64,000 nt of DNA, from contig NZ_JALJZY010000008.1 of assembly GCF_024171525.1 (NCBI RefSeq), positions 56,782-120,781 of the forward strand, read 5' to 3'. The position numbers and the translations under genes are program-made. The stretch is from Neisseriaceae bacterium HSC-16F19. Its GTDB lineage: Bacteria > Pseudomonadota > Gammaproteobacteria > Burkholderiales > Neisseriaceae. Shown here in pieces: positions 18,133 through 26,681 of the stretch (position 1 is its first letter; each line of letters opens with the position of its first letter). The notes beneath the pieces were generated by a model that was not told where the DNA came from, ran no database searches, and saw nothing but the letters and a program-made list of their open reading frames with translations.

Positions 18133-20082
18133 TTATTGTTTGTTTTCCTCGCTGTCCAAGAAGCTCTTTAAGCGGTCGCTGCGCGAGGGGTGGCGCAGTT
18201 TGCGCAGGGCTTTGGCTTCGATTTGGCGGATGCGCTCGCGGGTCACGTCGAACTGCTTGCCCACTTCTTCCAGAGTGTGGTCGGTGTTCATGTCGATGCC
18301 GAAACGCATGCGCAAAACCTTGGCTTCGCGGGGGGTGAGGCTTTCGAGCACGTCTTTGGTGACTTCGCGCAGACTGGAATACATGGCGGCATCGGCCGGG
18401 GCCACGTTGTTGATGTCTTCGATAAAGTCGCCCAGATGGCTGTCGTCGTCGTCGCCGATGGGGGTTTCCATGGAAATCGGCTCTTTGGCGATTTTCATGA
18501 TTTTGCGGATTTTCTCTTCCGGCATTTCCATCAGCTCGGCCAGTTTTGCGGAATCGGGATCTTCGCCGGTTTCCTGCAAATACTGGCGCGAGATGCGGTT
18601 CATCTTGTTGATGGTCTCGATCATGTGCACCGGAATGCGGATGGTGCGTGCCTGGTCGGCAATCGAGCGGGTAATGGCCTGACGGATCCACCAGGTGGCA
18701 TAGGTGGAGAATTTGTAGCCGCGGCGGTATTCGAATTTGTCCACCGCCTTCATCAAACCGATATTGCCTTCCTGAATGAGGTCGAGGAACTGCAAGCCGC
18801 GGTTGGTGTATTTTTTGGCAATGGAAATCACCAGACGCAGGTTGGCCTGAATCATTTCCTGCTTGGCAGCGGCGGTTTCGCGCTCGCTCTTGATCATGTT
18901 TTTGTTGATTTCCTTGAGTTCCTGCAAGGAAATCTGCGCTTCGGCTTCCAGTTCGGCCAAGGCGGTCTGTTTGGCCAGAATGTGCTCTTGGAAACGGCCC
19001 AGGGCTTCGTTCCAGACGCGGTTTTTCTTCAGTTCTTCCGCCACCCAGTTCAGATTGGTCGGTTGCGGCACGAAGCTGTTGATGAAATGGTCGCGGTCCA
19101 TGTGCACGCGTTCCAGGGCGATGTCGCGGATGTCGCGCTCGAGGCGGTGGATTTGTTCCACTTTGCCGCGCAGGGTGTCGCACAGGGTTTCGATCTGGCG
19201 GGTGGAGAAGCGCACGTGCAGGAGGTCGTCGGCGATTTTCTGGCGCAGTTCGAGGTAGCGTTTGTCTTTGCTGCCTTTTTTCTGCAACACGGCCACCATG
19301 TCGTCGTAATAGCCCTGAATCACGCCGAAATGTTCCAGCGCTTTCTGTTTCAGCTCTTCCAGATTGGCCGAGGCGGCCAGTGCGGCGCTGTCTTCGCCGT
19401 CTTCGTCCTCTTCGTCTTCATCTTCGCCGTCGTCATCGCTGTCTTTTTCTTCGGCAGCGGTTTCCACGGCACTCACGCCGATGCCCAATTCGTCCAAGAG
19501 TTCCTCGGCCGGGTCGATAATGGCTTCGATGACTTCGTCCACCTTGATTTCGTCGCTGCGGATGCGCTCGATCAGCGCCAGAATCTCGGCCACGGAGCCG
19601 GGGCAGGCGGAAATGGCCTGAATCATATTGCGCAAGGCCGCTTCGATTTTTTTGGCGATGATGATTTCGTCTTCGCGGGTGAGCAGGTCTACCTGGCCCA
19701 TTTCGCGCATATACATACGTACCGGGTCGGTGGTGCGGCCGAATTCGTTGTCGGCGCTGGAGAGGGCGGCTTCGGCTTCGGCGACGGCGTCTTCGTCGGT
19801 CATGCCGGCGCTGTTGTCGCTCATGAGCAGGGTTTCGGCGTCGGGGGCGACTTCGGTCACCTGAATACCGAGGCCGGCAATCATGGTGACGATGTTGTCG
19901 ATCTGCTCGGCGTCGGACAGGTCTTCAGGTAGCGCGTCGTTGATTTCGGAGTAGGTGATGTAGCCGCGGTCTTTGCCGAGGATGATGAGCTGGCGCAGAC
20001 GCGCCCGCTGCTCTTCCGGGGTCAGCGGGCGGTTGCTGTCTTGCTCGTCTTCGTATTCGGTTTGGGGCGTATTATTGGCCAT
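18133..20082 (-). CDS. rpoD: Primary sigma factor RpoD (sigma-70)
   Basis: 649-residue housekeeping sigma. Region 1.1 at the N-terminus, region 1.2 beginning TTDPVRMYMREMG, a strongly acidic stretch within the non-conserved region (about residues 210-235, runs of Asp/Glu), region 2.4 YATWWIRQAI and SIADQARTIRIPVH, and region 4.2 TRERIRQIEAKALRKLRHPSR near the C-terminus. It is the last gene of the rpsU-yqeY-dnaG-rpoD macromolecular synthesis group; the gap to dnaG is about 18 bases. Confidence 0.98.
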   Translation of the reverse strand: MANNTPQTEYEDEQDSNRPLTPEEQRARLRQLIILGKDRGYITYSEINDALPEDLSDAEQIDNIVTMIAGLGIQVTEVAPDAETLLMSDNSAGMTDEDAVAEAEAALSSADNEFGRTTDPVRMYMREMGQVDLLTREDEIIIAKKIEAALRNMIQAISACPGSVAEILALIERIRSDEIKVDEVIEAIIDPAEELLDELGIGVSAVETAAEEKDSDDDGEDEDEEDEDGEDSAALAASANLEELKQKALEHFGVIQGYYDDMVAVLQKKGSKDKRYLELRQKIADDLLHVRFSTRQIETLCDTLRGKVEQIHRLERDIRDIALERVHMDRDHFINSFVPQPTNLNWVAEELKKNRVWNEALGRFQEHILAKQTALAELEAEAQISLQELKEINKNMIKSERETAAAKQEMIQANLRLVISIAKKYTNRGLQFLDLIQEGNIGLMKAVDKFEYRRGYKFSTYATWWIRQAITRSIADQARTIRIPVHMIETINKMNRISRQYLQETGEDPDSAKLAELMEMPEEKIRKIMKIAKEPISMETPIGDDDDSHLGDFIEDINNVAPADAAMYSSLREVTKDVLESLTPREAKVLRMRFGIDMNTDHTLEEVGKQFDVTRERIRQIEAKALRKLRHPSRSDRLKSFLDSEENKQ

Positions 20083-20100
20083 TGTGTGCTCTCGCTTGGG

Positions 20101-21891
20101 TTAATGGGCGTCGGGCGTGTGTTGGCTATGCAGCAGGCGGGTTAACAGTGTTTTCTCTTCGTCGCTCAAACCGCCTTGGCGGTGCCGGGACATCAGGGCT
20201 TGGATTTGCTGCTGCATCAGCCGGACATTAATCATGCGCATGCCGTCTTGAAAGGCCTGGCGGTCTTCTTCGCTGCCGGCAGGGTGTTCTTCGGGCGCGC
20301 GCATGGCTTCCTGAAACAGGCGGGTGACGGTGTGCTGGTGGCCGCTGTCGCGCATCAGTTCCAAAACCGCGCCGCTGGAAAGCGGAACCACGGAGGCTTG
20401 TATGCGCTCGGCCAGACAGGCCAAACAGGCCAGGTCGCCGTCCAGATTCAGATAATCGGGCAAATCCGTATATAGAGCCCATTGCGGATTTATCAATAGG
20501 GCACGGATTTGTTTTTGCACCAGGGTGCTCATTTCAGGCTGCCTGAAAGTCTCTTTCGGCAGGCGGTAGTTTTGTGCGCTCGGTTGGCGGCGGGCAGGGG
20601 CTTCCTGTCCCAACAGCCGCGCCAGATTGTGCTCGTCTATGCCGACGAGACGGCTTAATTCCTGGCGCAACAAATAAGCCAGTGCCGGGGCCTGGATTTG
20701 CGCCAGCAGGCCGCTGCTGGTTTTGATCAGCTCGGCCTTGCCTTCCTGGGTACTCAAATCCAGCGGCTCGGACAGGGCCTGCCAGAAATAGGCACTCAAA
20801 GGCTGGCTCTGGTGCAGCAGTGCGTCTTCAAAGGCGGCGGCGCCATAGGCGCGGATATAGCTGTCCGGGTCGTGCTCGGCGGGCAGAAACAGAAAATGCA
20901 GCGCCTTGTCGTCTTTGAGCAGGGGCAAGGCGTTTTCCAAGGCGCGCCAGGCGGCTTTGCGTCCGGCCTTGTCGCCGTCGAAGCAGAAATACACCGCATC
21001 GGTTTGGCGCATCAGCAATTTGATGTGCTCGGCGGTGGTGGCGGTACCGAGCGAGGCCACGGCATAGCCGATGCCGAATTGCGCCAGCGCCACCACGTCC
21101 ATATAGCCTTCCACCACCAGAATGCGTGCAGCGCTGCGGATGGCCTCGCGACCTTCGTAGAGGCCGTACAGATTGCGCCCTTTGTCAAACAGCGGCGTTT
21201 CCGGCGAGTTCAGGTACTTGGGCTCGCCTTTGTCCAAGACGCGGCCGCCGAAGCCGATGACCTGACCGCGCGGATTGCGGATGGGAAACATGACACGGTC
21301 GCGGAAGCGGTCGTAATGACGGCCTTCTTTCTCAATGATCATGCCGCTGTCCATCAGCGCGGTATTTGGGTAGGGTGTAATCGCGCCTGCCAGCGCCTGC
21401 CAGTCGTCCGGGGCATAGCCCAAGCCGTAGCGCTCGATGATGTCGGCACTCAGGCCGCGCTGTTGCAGATAGGCGGCGGCGCGGGCGTCTTGGGCGAGTT
21501 TTTGCTGGTAAAACGCGGCGGCAGCGGCGGTGGTCTCTTCCAGAGTTTGCTGTTGCTGTTTGCGCCGTGCGCGCACTTCCGGGTTTTCGCTTTTGCCTTT
21601 CACCTGCGGCACGGTCATGCCCGTACGGTCGGCCAGAAACTGTACCGCCTCGACAAAGCTCAGGCCCTGGTGTTCCATCACAAAGCCCAGCGCCGAGCCG
21701 TGGGCGCCGCAGCTGAAGCAGTGGTAAAACTGCTTGCTCGGGCTTACCGAAAACGAGGGCGTTTTTTCCTTGTGAAACGGGCAGCAGGCCATGTAGTTGG
21801 CGCCGCTTTTTTTCAGCGGCACATAGGCATCGATGATGTCCACGATGTCGGTTTTGGCCAGCAACTCGTCGATAAAGTCGGATGGAATCAT
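20101..21891 (-). CDS. dnaG: DNA primase
   Basis: 596-residue primase making RNA primers at the replication fork. The N-terminal zinc site is visible (CPFHKEKTPSF then HCFSCGAHG, about residues 37-65), the TOPRIM domain has VVEGYMDV and DGDKAGRKAA (about 265-320), and the C-terminal DnaB-binding part follows. A DUS copy inside the gene near 20535-20546 encodes part of the linker. Lies between yqeY and rpoD in one transcription unit. Confidence 0.97.
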   Translation of the reverse strand: MIPSDFIDELLAKTDIVDIIDAYVPLKKSGANYMACCPFHKEKTPSFSVSPSKQFYHCFSCGAHGSALGFVMEHQGLSFVEAVQFLADRTGMTVPQVKGKSENPEVRARRKQQQQTLEETTAAAAAFYQQKLAQDARAAAYLQQRGLSADIIERYGLGYAPDDWQALAGAITPYPNTALMDSGMIIEKEGRHYDRFRDRVMFPIRNPRGQVIGFGGRVLDKGEPKYLNSPETPLFDKGRNLYGLYEGREAIRSAARILVVEGYMDVVALAQFGIGYAVASLGTATTAEHIKLLMRQTDAVYFCFDGDKAGRKAAWRALENALPLLKDDKALHFLFLPAEHDPDSYIRAYGAAAFEDALLHQSQPLSAYFWQALSEPLDLSTQEGKAELIKTSSGLLAQIQAPALAYLLRQELSRLVGIDEHNLARLLGQEAPARRQPSAQNYRLPKETFRQPEMSTLVQKQIRALLINPQWALYTDLPDYLNLDGDLACLACLAERIQASVVPLSSGAVLELMRDSGHQHTVTRLFQEAMRAPEEHPAGSEEDRQAFQDGMRMINVRLMQQQIQALMSRHRQGGLSDEEKTLLTRLLHSQHTPDAH

Positions 21892-21927
21892 GGTTTCAGG
21901 CTGCCTGAAAAACCGGTTTTGGCGTCT

Positions 21928-22374
21928 TTAGACGGACAAGGCGGCTTTGACGGCCTTGTTGACTTCGCCCATATCGGCCTTGCCGGCCAGGCGCGTTTTG
22001 AGCGCACCCATCACCTTGCCCATATCGGCCATGCCTTGGGCGCCGGTTTCGGCCACCACGGCGGCCACTTCTGCGGCAATGGCTTCGGACGACAGCATTT
22101 GCGGCAGATAGCGGTTGAGGATGTCGATTTCGGCGCGCTCTTTGTCGGCCAGATCCTCGCGTCCGGCTTGGGCGTAGATGTCGGCGCTGTCTTTGCGCTG
22201 CTTGACCATTTTGCCGAGAATGGCGATAACGCGGGCGTCGTCGGCTTCCGTGCGTTCGTCCACCTCAAACTGTTTGATGGCGGCATTGATCAGGCGGATG
22301 GTGGACAGGGCAACCGCCTCTTTGTTGCGCATGGCGGTTTTCATGTCTTCGGTGAGTTGTTGTTTTAAGGTCAT
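21928..22374 (-). CDS. yqeY: YqeY / GatB-related protein
   Basis: 148-residue cytoplasmic helical protein related to the tail domain of the GatB amidotransferase subunit. N-terminus MTLKQQLTEDMKTAMRNKE and the C-terminal QGMADMGKVMGALK segment are typical. Function is not settled; it is often found between rpsU and dnaG, as here. ATG 22374 chosen; the frame extends upstream only into a palindromic repeat. A DUS hairpin region at 21896-21910 separates it from dnaG. Confidence 0.88.
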   Translation of the reverse strand: MTLKQQLTEDMKTAMRNKEAVALSTIRLINAAIKQFEVDERTEADDARVIAILGKMVKQRKDSADIYAQAGREDLADKERAEIDILNRYLPQMLSSEAIAAEVAAVVAETGAQGMADMGKVMGALKTRLAGKADMGEVNKAVKAALSV

Positions 22375-22441
22375 GGCGGACTCAACAGGCGGGTTGGGCG
22401 CTTTGCAAAAGCCGATGATGACAACGGACAAACCGGCTGCG

Positions 22442-22519
22442 GTAGGGTGGGCATTGATGCCCACCAAACATTTTTGACAATCGGTTGCTTAAAATGGTGG
22501 GCATAAATGCCCACCCTAC
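22442..22519. repeat. Inverted pair of GTAGGG palindromes (BIME-like)
   Basis: GTAGGGTGGGCATTGATGCC... (22442-22465) faces GGTGGGCATAAATGCCCACC... (22496-22519). The pair is flanked by TTTGCAAAA-type words at about 22402 and 22545, the same words that border the composite repeats near 44,000 and 63,700. Confidence 0.8.
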
Positions 22520-22570
22520 GGCCTTGCCTGCGTGCGGTTTTGCAAAGATCTCAGGTTAATTAGAAACACA

Positions 22571-22598
22571 AACACCGCAAGCACGATGCTGCGGTGTT
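22571..22598. terminator. Hairpin downstream of rpsU
   Basis: AACACCGCA (22571-22579) pairs with TGCGGTGTT (22590-22598). On the minus strand it is followed by an imperfect T-rich stretch. Probable partial terminator between rpsU and yqeY. Confidence 0.55.
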
Positions 22599-22644
22599 TC
22601 GGTAACCATATTCAGACTGTTTTCAGGCAGCCTGAAAGCCGGAA

Positions 22645-22857
22645 TTAATAGTATTTCGGCGGCAGTTGTTGGCTGCGCAGACGTTTTTGCAGACGTTTGG
22701 CGGCAGCGGCTTTTTTGCGTTTGCGCTCGGTGGTCGGTTTTTCGTAGGCTTCGCGGGCGCGCAGTTCGGTCAAGAGACCGGTTTTTTCCACGGCGCGTTT
22801 GAAACGGCGCATGGCAACTTCAAAGGGTTCGTTTTCTTTTACACGAATGGCAGGCAT
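22645..22857 (-). CDS. rpsU: 30S ribosomal protein S21
   Basis: 70 residues, highly basic, beginning MPAIRVKENEPFEVAMRRFKR, the S21 signature, with a Lys/Arg-rich C-terminus. S21 helps initiation on the 30S subunit. First gene of the rpsU-yqeY-dnaG-rpoD group; the 270-base gap to yqeY holds a hairpin and a BIME. Confidence 0.97.
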   Translation of the reverse strand: MPAIRVKENEPFEVAMRRFKRAVEKTGLLTELRAREAYEKPTTERKRKKAAAAKRLQKRLRSQQLPPKYY

Positions 22858-23087
22858 GATAATCCTTCATTTTTAATCGGGTTGGGCCGCTGCATGTGCT
22901 TTTTTAAAGCAGCGGCTGAAATAATTGGCTATGTGCAACAGGGATAAGGCCGTTTGCGGCCGCGGCGCTGTTCCGCCGCAACGGTAAAAATCACCTCCCA
23001 CCGGGGGTGCAGTGTCTTGTTTGGCGCAGGCACTGCGGATAAAGGGTCAAAAATATCCGCGCATTATGCCGTATTTGTGCGCTGCGG

Positions 23088-25613
23088 TCAAGTACGCACC
23101 ACGCGGCGCACTTGCGGAATGGCGTGCAGGCCGCGGATGATGCGGTTGAGTTGGTCGAGATTGTGGACTTGCAGGGCAAAGCGGAATTCGATAAAGCCTT
23201 CCACGCCGTCTTGGCGGCGCGAGGGTGTTTCCACCGATTCGATATTGGCCTTGTGGGCGGAAATGGTTTGCGCCATGGACATCAGCAGACCGTGGGCATC
23301 CACCGAGGTGACCAGCAGGCTGACATGGTAGTGGTTGGCCTGGATGTCGTCCCAATCGGCATCGAGCTGGTTTTCCGGGTCGGCCTTGAGGATGTTGTGA
23401 CAGACGTCGCGATGGATGATCATGCCTTGGTCTTTGATGATCAGCGCCTTGATGCTGTCGCCGGGGATGGGATTGCAGCATTGCGCCAGATGCACGCGTC
23501 CGGTTTCGTTGCCGGAAACTTTGATGGGCGAGAGTTTGACGGTGTCGCCCAAGTATTGTCCGGCCAAGGTGGCCAAGTGCATGGCCACGGACACAGGTTG
23601 CAAACGGCCCATGCCCACATCGTAGAGTACTTCTTCAAAAGTGGTCTGTTTGGTGGCCAAATCCTGCAAATAGGCGTCTTTCAGGCTTTCGGACAAGAGC
23701 ACGTTTTCAGGCAGCAGGCTGGAGAGGGCTTTTTGCAGCAGGTTTTCGCCCAGCTCCACCGCATCGGCGCGGTTCATGTTTTTGATTTGGTTGCGGATGG
23801 CGCTGCGGGCGCGGCTGGAAACGGTGAAATTGAGCCAGGCCGGATTGGGGCGGGCTTTGTCGGCGGTGATGATTTCCACGGTGTCGCCGGTTTTCAGACG
23901 TGTGCGCAGGGGCATCATATTGTGGTTGATGCGCGCGGCCACGGTGCGGTTGCCGATGTCGGTGTGCACCGCATAGGCAAAATCGATGGGTGTGGCGCCG
24001 TCGGGCAGCACCATGATGCGGCCTTTGGGGGTAAAGGTATAGACCTCGTTGGGGAAGAGGTCGATTTTGACGTTTTCCAAAAATTCGGCGGCGGAATCGC
24101 TTTGCGCCTGGAAGTCGAGGATGGTTTGCAGCCATTGGTGGGTGCGCATCTGCGCCTGTTCCATGCTGTCGCGCTCGCCCGATTTGTACATCCAGTGGCT
24201 GGCCACGCCGCCTTCGGCCACGGCGTCCATGTCGCGGGTGCGGATCTGCACTTCGATGGGCAGGCCGTAAGGGCCGACTAGGGTGGTGTGCAGGCTTTGG
24301 TAGCCGTTGTTTTTGGGAATGGCGATGTAGTCTTTGATTTTGCCGGGCTTGGGCTTGTAGAGGCTGTGCAGGGCGCCGAGGGCGGCGTAGCAGGCGGGAA
24401 TGTTGTTGACGATAACGCGGAAGGCGTAAATGTCCATCACCTCGGCAAAACGCAGGTTTTTGGCCTGCATTTTCTGGTAAATGCTGAACAGATTTTTCTC
24501 GCGGCCTTTGATTTGCGCTTCGATATTGGCGCTCACCAGGCGCTGGCTGAAGGCGCGCAACACTTTGCCGACCACATCGCGGCGGTTGCGGCGGCTGGCT
24601 TGCAGGGCTTTTTCCAGCACGGCATAGCGGGCCGGGTGCAGATGAAGAAAGGACAAATCCTGCAATTCGCGGTACACCTGGTTCAAACCGATGCGGTTGG
24701 CCAGCTGCGCGTAGATTTCCATGGTTTCCTGGGCGATGCGGCGGCGGCTTTCCGGCTTTTTCGCATCCAGGGTGCGCATATTGTGCAGGCGGTCGGAGAG
24801 CTTGACCACAATGATGCGGATGTCTTTGGTCATGGCCAGAATCAGCTTGCGGAAGCTCTCCGCCTGATGTTCGGCCTGGTCGTTGTATTCCAGTTTTTCC
24901 AGTTTGGAGAGGCCGTCGACCATGTCGGCAATGGTATCGCCGAACAGGCCCGCGAGCTGTACCTTACTGGTGCCGGTGTCTTCCAGCACGTCGTGCAGCA
25001 CACCGGCGCACAGTCCCTGTACGTCCACGCGCCATTCCGCCAGCTGGGTGGCCACGGCCATGGGGTGGGTGATGTAGGGCACGCCGCTGTTGCGGTACTG
25101 GCCTTCGTGCGCTTCGATGCCGAAGTCGCAGGCTTGGTTGAGCAGTGCCTGTTCTTCGGGCTTGAGATAGTGGGCGGTTTTCAGCAGCAGGGTGCGGGCG
25201 CGTTCGATGATGCGGCCGTAAACGGTGCGGACGTGTGCCTTGCAGTCGGCCAGTTGCTGCGCGGGCGGGTCTGCCGGTTCGGTATGCAGGGTGTCGATGA
25301 TTTCAATGCAGACTTCACCCAGCTGCGGCAAGAGGGCGGCGGTATCGGCCGGCTTGCCGGTGTCGGCGGCGGCGGTTTGAACCAAAACCGCGCACAATAC
25401 ATGTACGCGGTCTTGTTCGTGGGCCAGCGCGGTGCTGAGGGCAAAAGCACGGGTGAGCGCGGCAGTCTGTCCGCCCGCCAGTTGCCATACGTAAACGCAG
25501 GCGGCCTCCAGCATCGCAAAGCGTTCTTCTTTTTTCAGGTAGCCTGCTGCCTGAAACAAGGTGTTGCGCAATGCGAGGGTGTGGCTGTCGTAAGCAACGC
25601 TGGGGGCAAGCAT
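23088..25613 (-). CDS. spoT: Bifunctional (p)ppGpp synthetase/hydrolase with extended N-terminus
   Basis: 841 residues, about 120 longer than ordinary SpoT. From residue 145 the usual order is seen: HD hydrolase (YITHPM near 180, HDVLED at 207-212, KLSDRLHNMRTL), synthetase (DIYAFRVIV, GYQSLHTT, EVQIRT), TGS (VYTFTPKGRI), the conserved CCNPIPGD region and a C-terminal ACT domain. Residues ~20-112 look like a decayed copy of the HD domain: YLKKEERFAML...AC, GQ, RVHVLCAVLVQTAAADTG aligns with YLKPEEQALLNQAC, GQ, RVDVQGLCAGVLHDVLEDTG, without the catalytic His-Asp pair. Ten bases downstream of rpoZ; last gene of gmk-rpoZ-spoT. The long start depends on MLAPSVAYDS at 25613. Confidence 0.93.
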   Translation of the reverse strand: MLAPSVAYDSHTLALRNTLFQAAGYLKKEERFAMLEAACVYVWQLAGGQTAALTRAFALSTALAHEQDRVHVLCAVLVQTAAADTGKPADTAALLPQLGEVCIEIIDTLHTEPADPPAQQLADCKAHVRTVYGRIIERARTLLLKTAHYLKPEEQALLNQACDFGIEAHEGQYRNSGVPYITHPMAVATQLAEWRVDVQGLCAGVLHDVLEDTGTSKVQLAGLFGDTIADMVDGLSKLEKLEYNDQAEHQAESFRKLILAMTKDIRIIVVKLSDRLHNMRTLDAKKPESRRRIAQETMEIYAQLANRIGLNQVYRELQDLSFLHLHPARYAVLEKALQASRRNRRDVVGKVLRAFSQRLVSANIEAQIKGREKNLFSIYQKMQAKNLRFAEVMDIYAFRVIVNNIPACYAALGALHSLYKPKPGKIKDYIAIPKNNGYQSLHTTLVGPYGLPIEVQIRTRDMDAVAEGGVASHWMYKSGERDSMEQAQMRTHQWLQTILDFQAQSDSAAEFLENVKIDLFPNEVYTFTPKGRIMVLPDGATPIDFAYAVHTDIGNRTVAARINHNMMPLRTRLKTGDTVEIITADKARPNPAWLNFTVSSRARSAIRNQIKNMNRADAVELGENLLQKALSSLLPENVLLSESLKDAYLQDLATKQTTFEEVLYDVGMGRLQPVSVAMHLATLAGQYLGDTVKLSPIKVSGNETGRVHLAQCCNPIPGDSIKALIIKDQGMIIHRDVCHNILKADPENQLDADWDDIQANHYHVSLLVTSVDAHGLLMSMAQTISAHKANIESVETPSRRQDGVEGFIEFRFALQVHNLDQLNRIIRGLHAIPQVRRVVRT

Positions 25614-25622
25614 GGGCGGAAT

Positions 25623-25829
25623 TTACTTGTTGCGGTTGAGCAATTCCACACCGATTTGTCCGGCGGCGATTTCGCGCAGGGCGGTGACGGTGGGTTTGTT
25701 GTTGCGGATGTCGTCCACCAGCGGGGAAGAGCCGTTGGCCAGCTGGCGCGCGCGCAGGGCGGCGGTAAGGGTGAGGTCGAAATGGTTGTTGATGCGGCCG
25801 ATGCAGTCTTCTACGGTAATGCGTGCCAT
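25623..25829 (-). CDS. rpoZ: RNA polymerase omega subunit
   Basis: 68 residues beginning MARITVEDCIGRINNHFDL, the conserved omega N-terminus, with the RARQL segment after. Helps assemble RNA polymerase and, in E. coli, forms part of a ppGpp site, which fits its position next to spoT. ATG 25829 with AAGGA upstream on the minus strand; the longer frame to 25901 runs through a DUS hairpin and is not coding. Confidence 0.95.
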   Translation of the reverse strand: MARITVEDCIGRINNHFDLTLTAALRARQLANGSSPLVDDIRNNKPTVTALREIAAGQIGVELLNRNK

Positions 25830-25871
25830 GGTGGTGGAGTCCTTCAATAAATTAAATAATGGGTTTGTAGT

Positions 25872-25900
25872 AGGCTGCCTGAAAAGGTTTTCAGGCAGCA
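25872..25900. terminator. Inverted DUS pair between gmk and rpoZ
   Basis: GGCTGCCTGAAAA and TTTTCAGGCAGC with a short loop. Because rpoZ lies downstream on the same strand, it may act as an attenuator rather than a full stop. Confidence 0.65.
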
Positions 25901-25936
25901 TTGATACAGTCTCAGAGGCGTATTATCCGGCAATTA

Positions 25937-26548
25937 TCACGGATTTGCCAACACCGCTTCAATGGTGTGGCGTTGCGCCGCCTGTTGCAGGTGTTGGGCG
26001 CGGATGATGTGCAGCAGGTCGTGTTCGGCCTGAATCAAATCGTCGTTCACCACCACATAGTCAAACAGATAAGACTGTTCGATTTCGTTGCGCGCCTGCG
26101 CCAGGCGTTTGAATACCACCTCGGGCGCATCGGTACCGCGGCCGCTCAGGCGTTCGGCCAGCACCGCAAACGAAGGCGGCAGGATAAAAATGCTGGTGGC
26201 TTCGGGCAGGGCGCGGCGCACCTGTTCGGCACCCTGTACGTCGATTTCCAAAATCACGTCCATGCCTTGCGAGGTAATCGCTTCCAGTGCCGCCGTGCTG
26301 GTGCCGTAATAATGGCCGAACACATTGGCGTGCTCCAAAAATGCGCCTTCACCTATCATCTGCTCGAATTCGGCGGTGGTGACAAAATGGTAGTGCACGC
26401 CGTTTTCCTCGCTGCCGCGCGGTGCGCGCGAGGTGTGCGACACGCAGACGCGGATGCGCGGGTGGTTTTGCACCAGGCGGGAAACCAAGGTGGTTTTGCC
26501 GGTGCCGGAAGCGGCGGAAACAATGAAAATACGGCCGGTAGTGTGCAT
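25937..26548 (-). CDS. gmk: Guanylate kinase
   Basis: 203 residues; phosphorylates GMP to GDP. P-loop SAASGTGKTTL near residue 11, the GMP-binding SHTSRAPRGSEENGVHYHFV near 38-57, and VILEIDVQGAEQVR. ATG 26548 matches family N-termini (GRIFIVSAASG). Upstream of rpoZ and spoT, the common guanine-nucleotide grouping. Confidence 0.96.
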   Translation of the reverse strand: MHTTGRIFIVSAASGTGKTTLVSRLVQNHPRIRVCVSHTSRAPRGSEENGVHYHFVTTAEFEQMIGEGAFLEHANVFGHYYGTSTAALEAITSQGMDVILEIDVQGAEQVRRALPEATSIFILPPSFAVLAERLSGRGTDAPEVVFKRLAQARNEIEQSYLFDYVVVNDDLIQAEHDLLHIIRAQHLQQAAQRHTIEAVLANP

Positions 26549-26681
26549 GGCGCTCTGCCTCGAAAAAGGGTCGGTCATCTGCATGCCATTATGCCATAAG
26601 CCCTCTGCACCTGACAGGGGGTTTCTTTATTTGTCGGGGCGCTTGGTGTAAAATAGCGCATTCCAATTCACACCCAGCATC

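Noticed and set aside
18190..19932. 580-codon open frame on the plus strand opposite rpoD
   Set aside because: Mirror of the GC-rich codon pattern of rpoD; no ribosome site or family motif, and rpoD itself is certain.
20698..22368. 556-codon plus-strand frame opposite dnaG and yqeY
   Set aside because: Spans two well-supported genes and their gap; composition shadow only.
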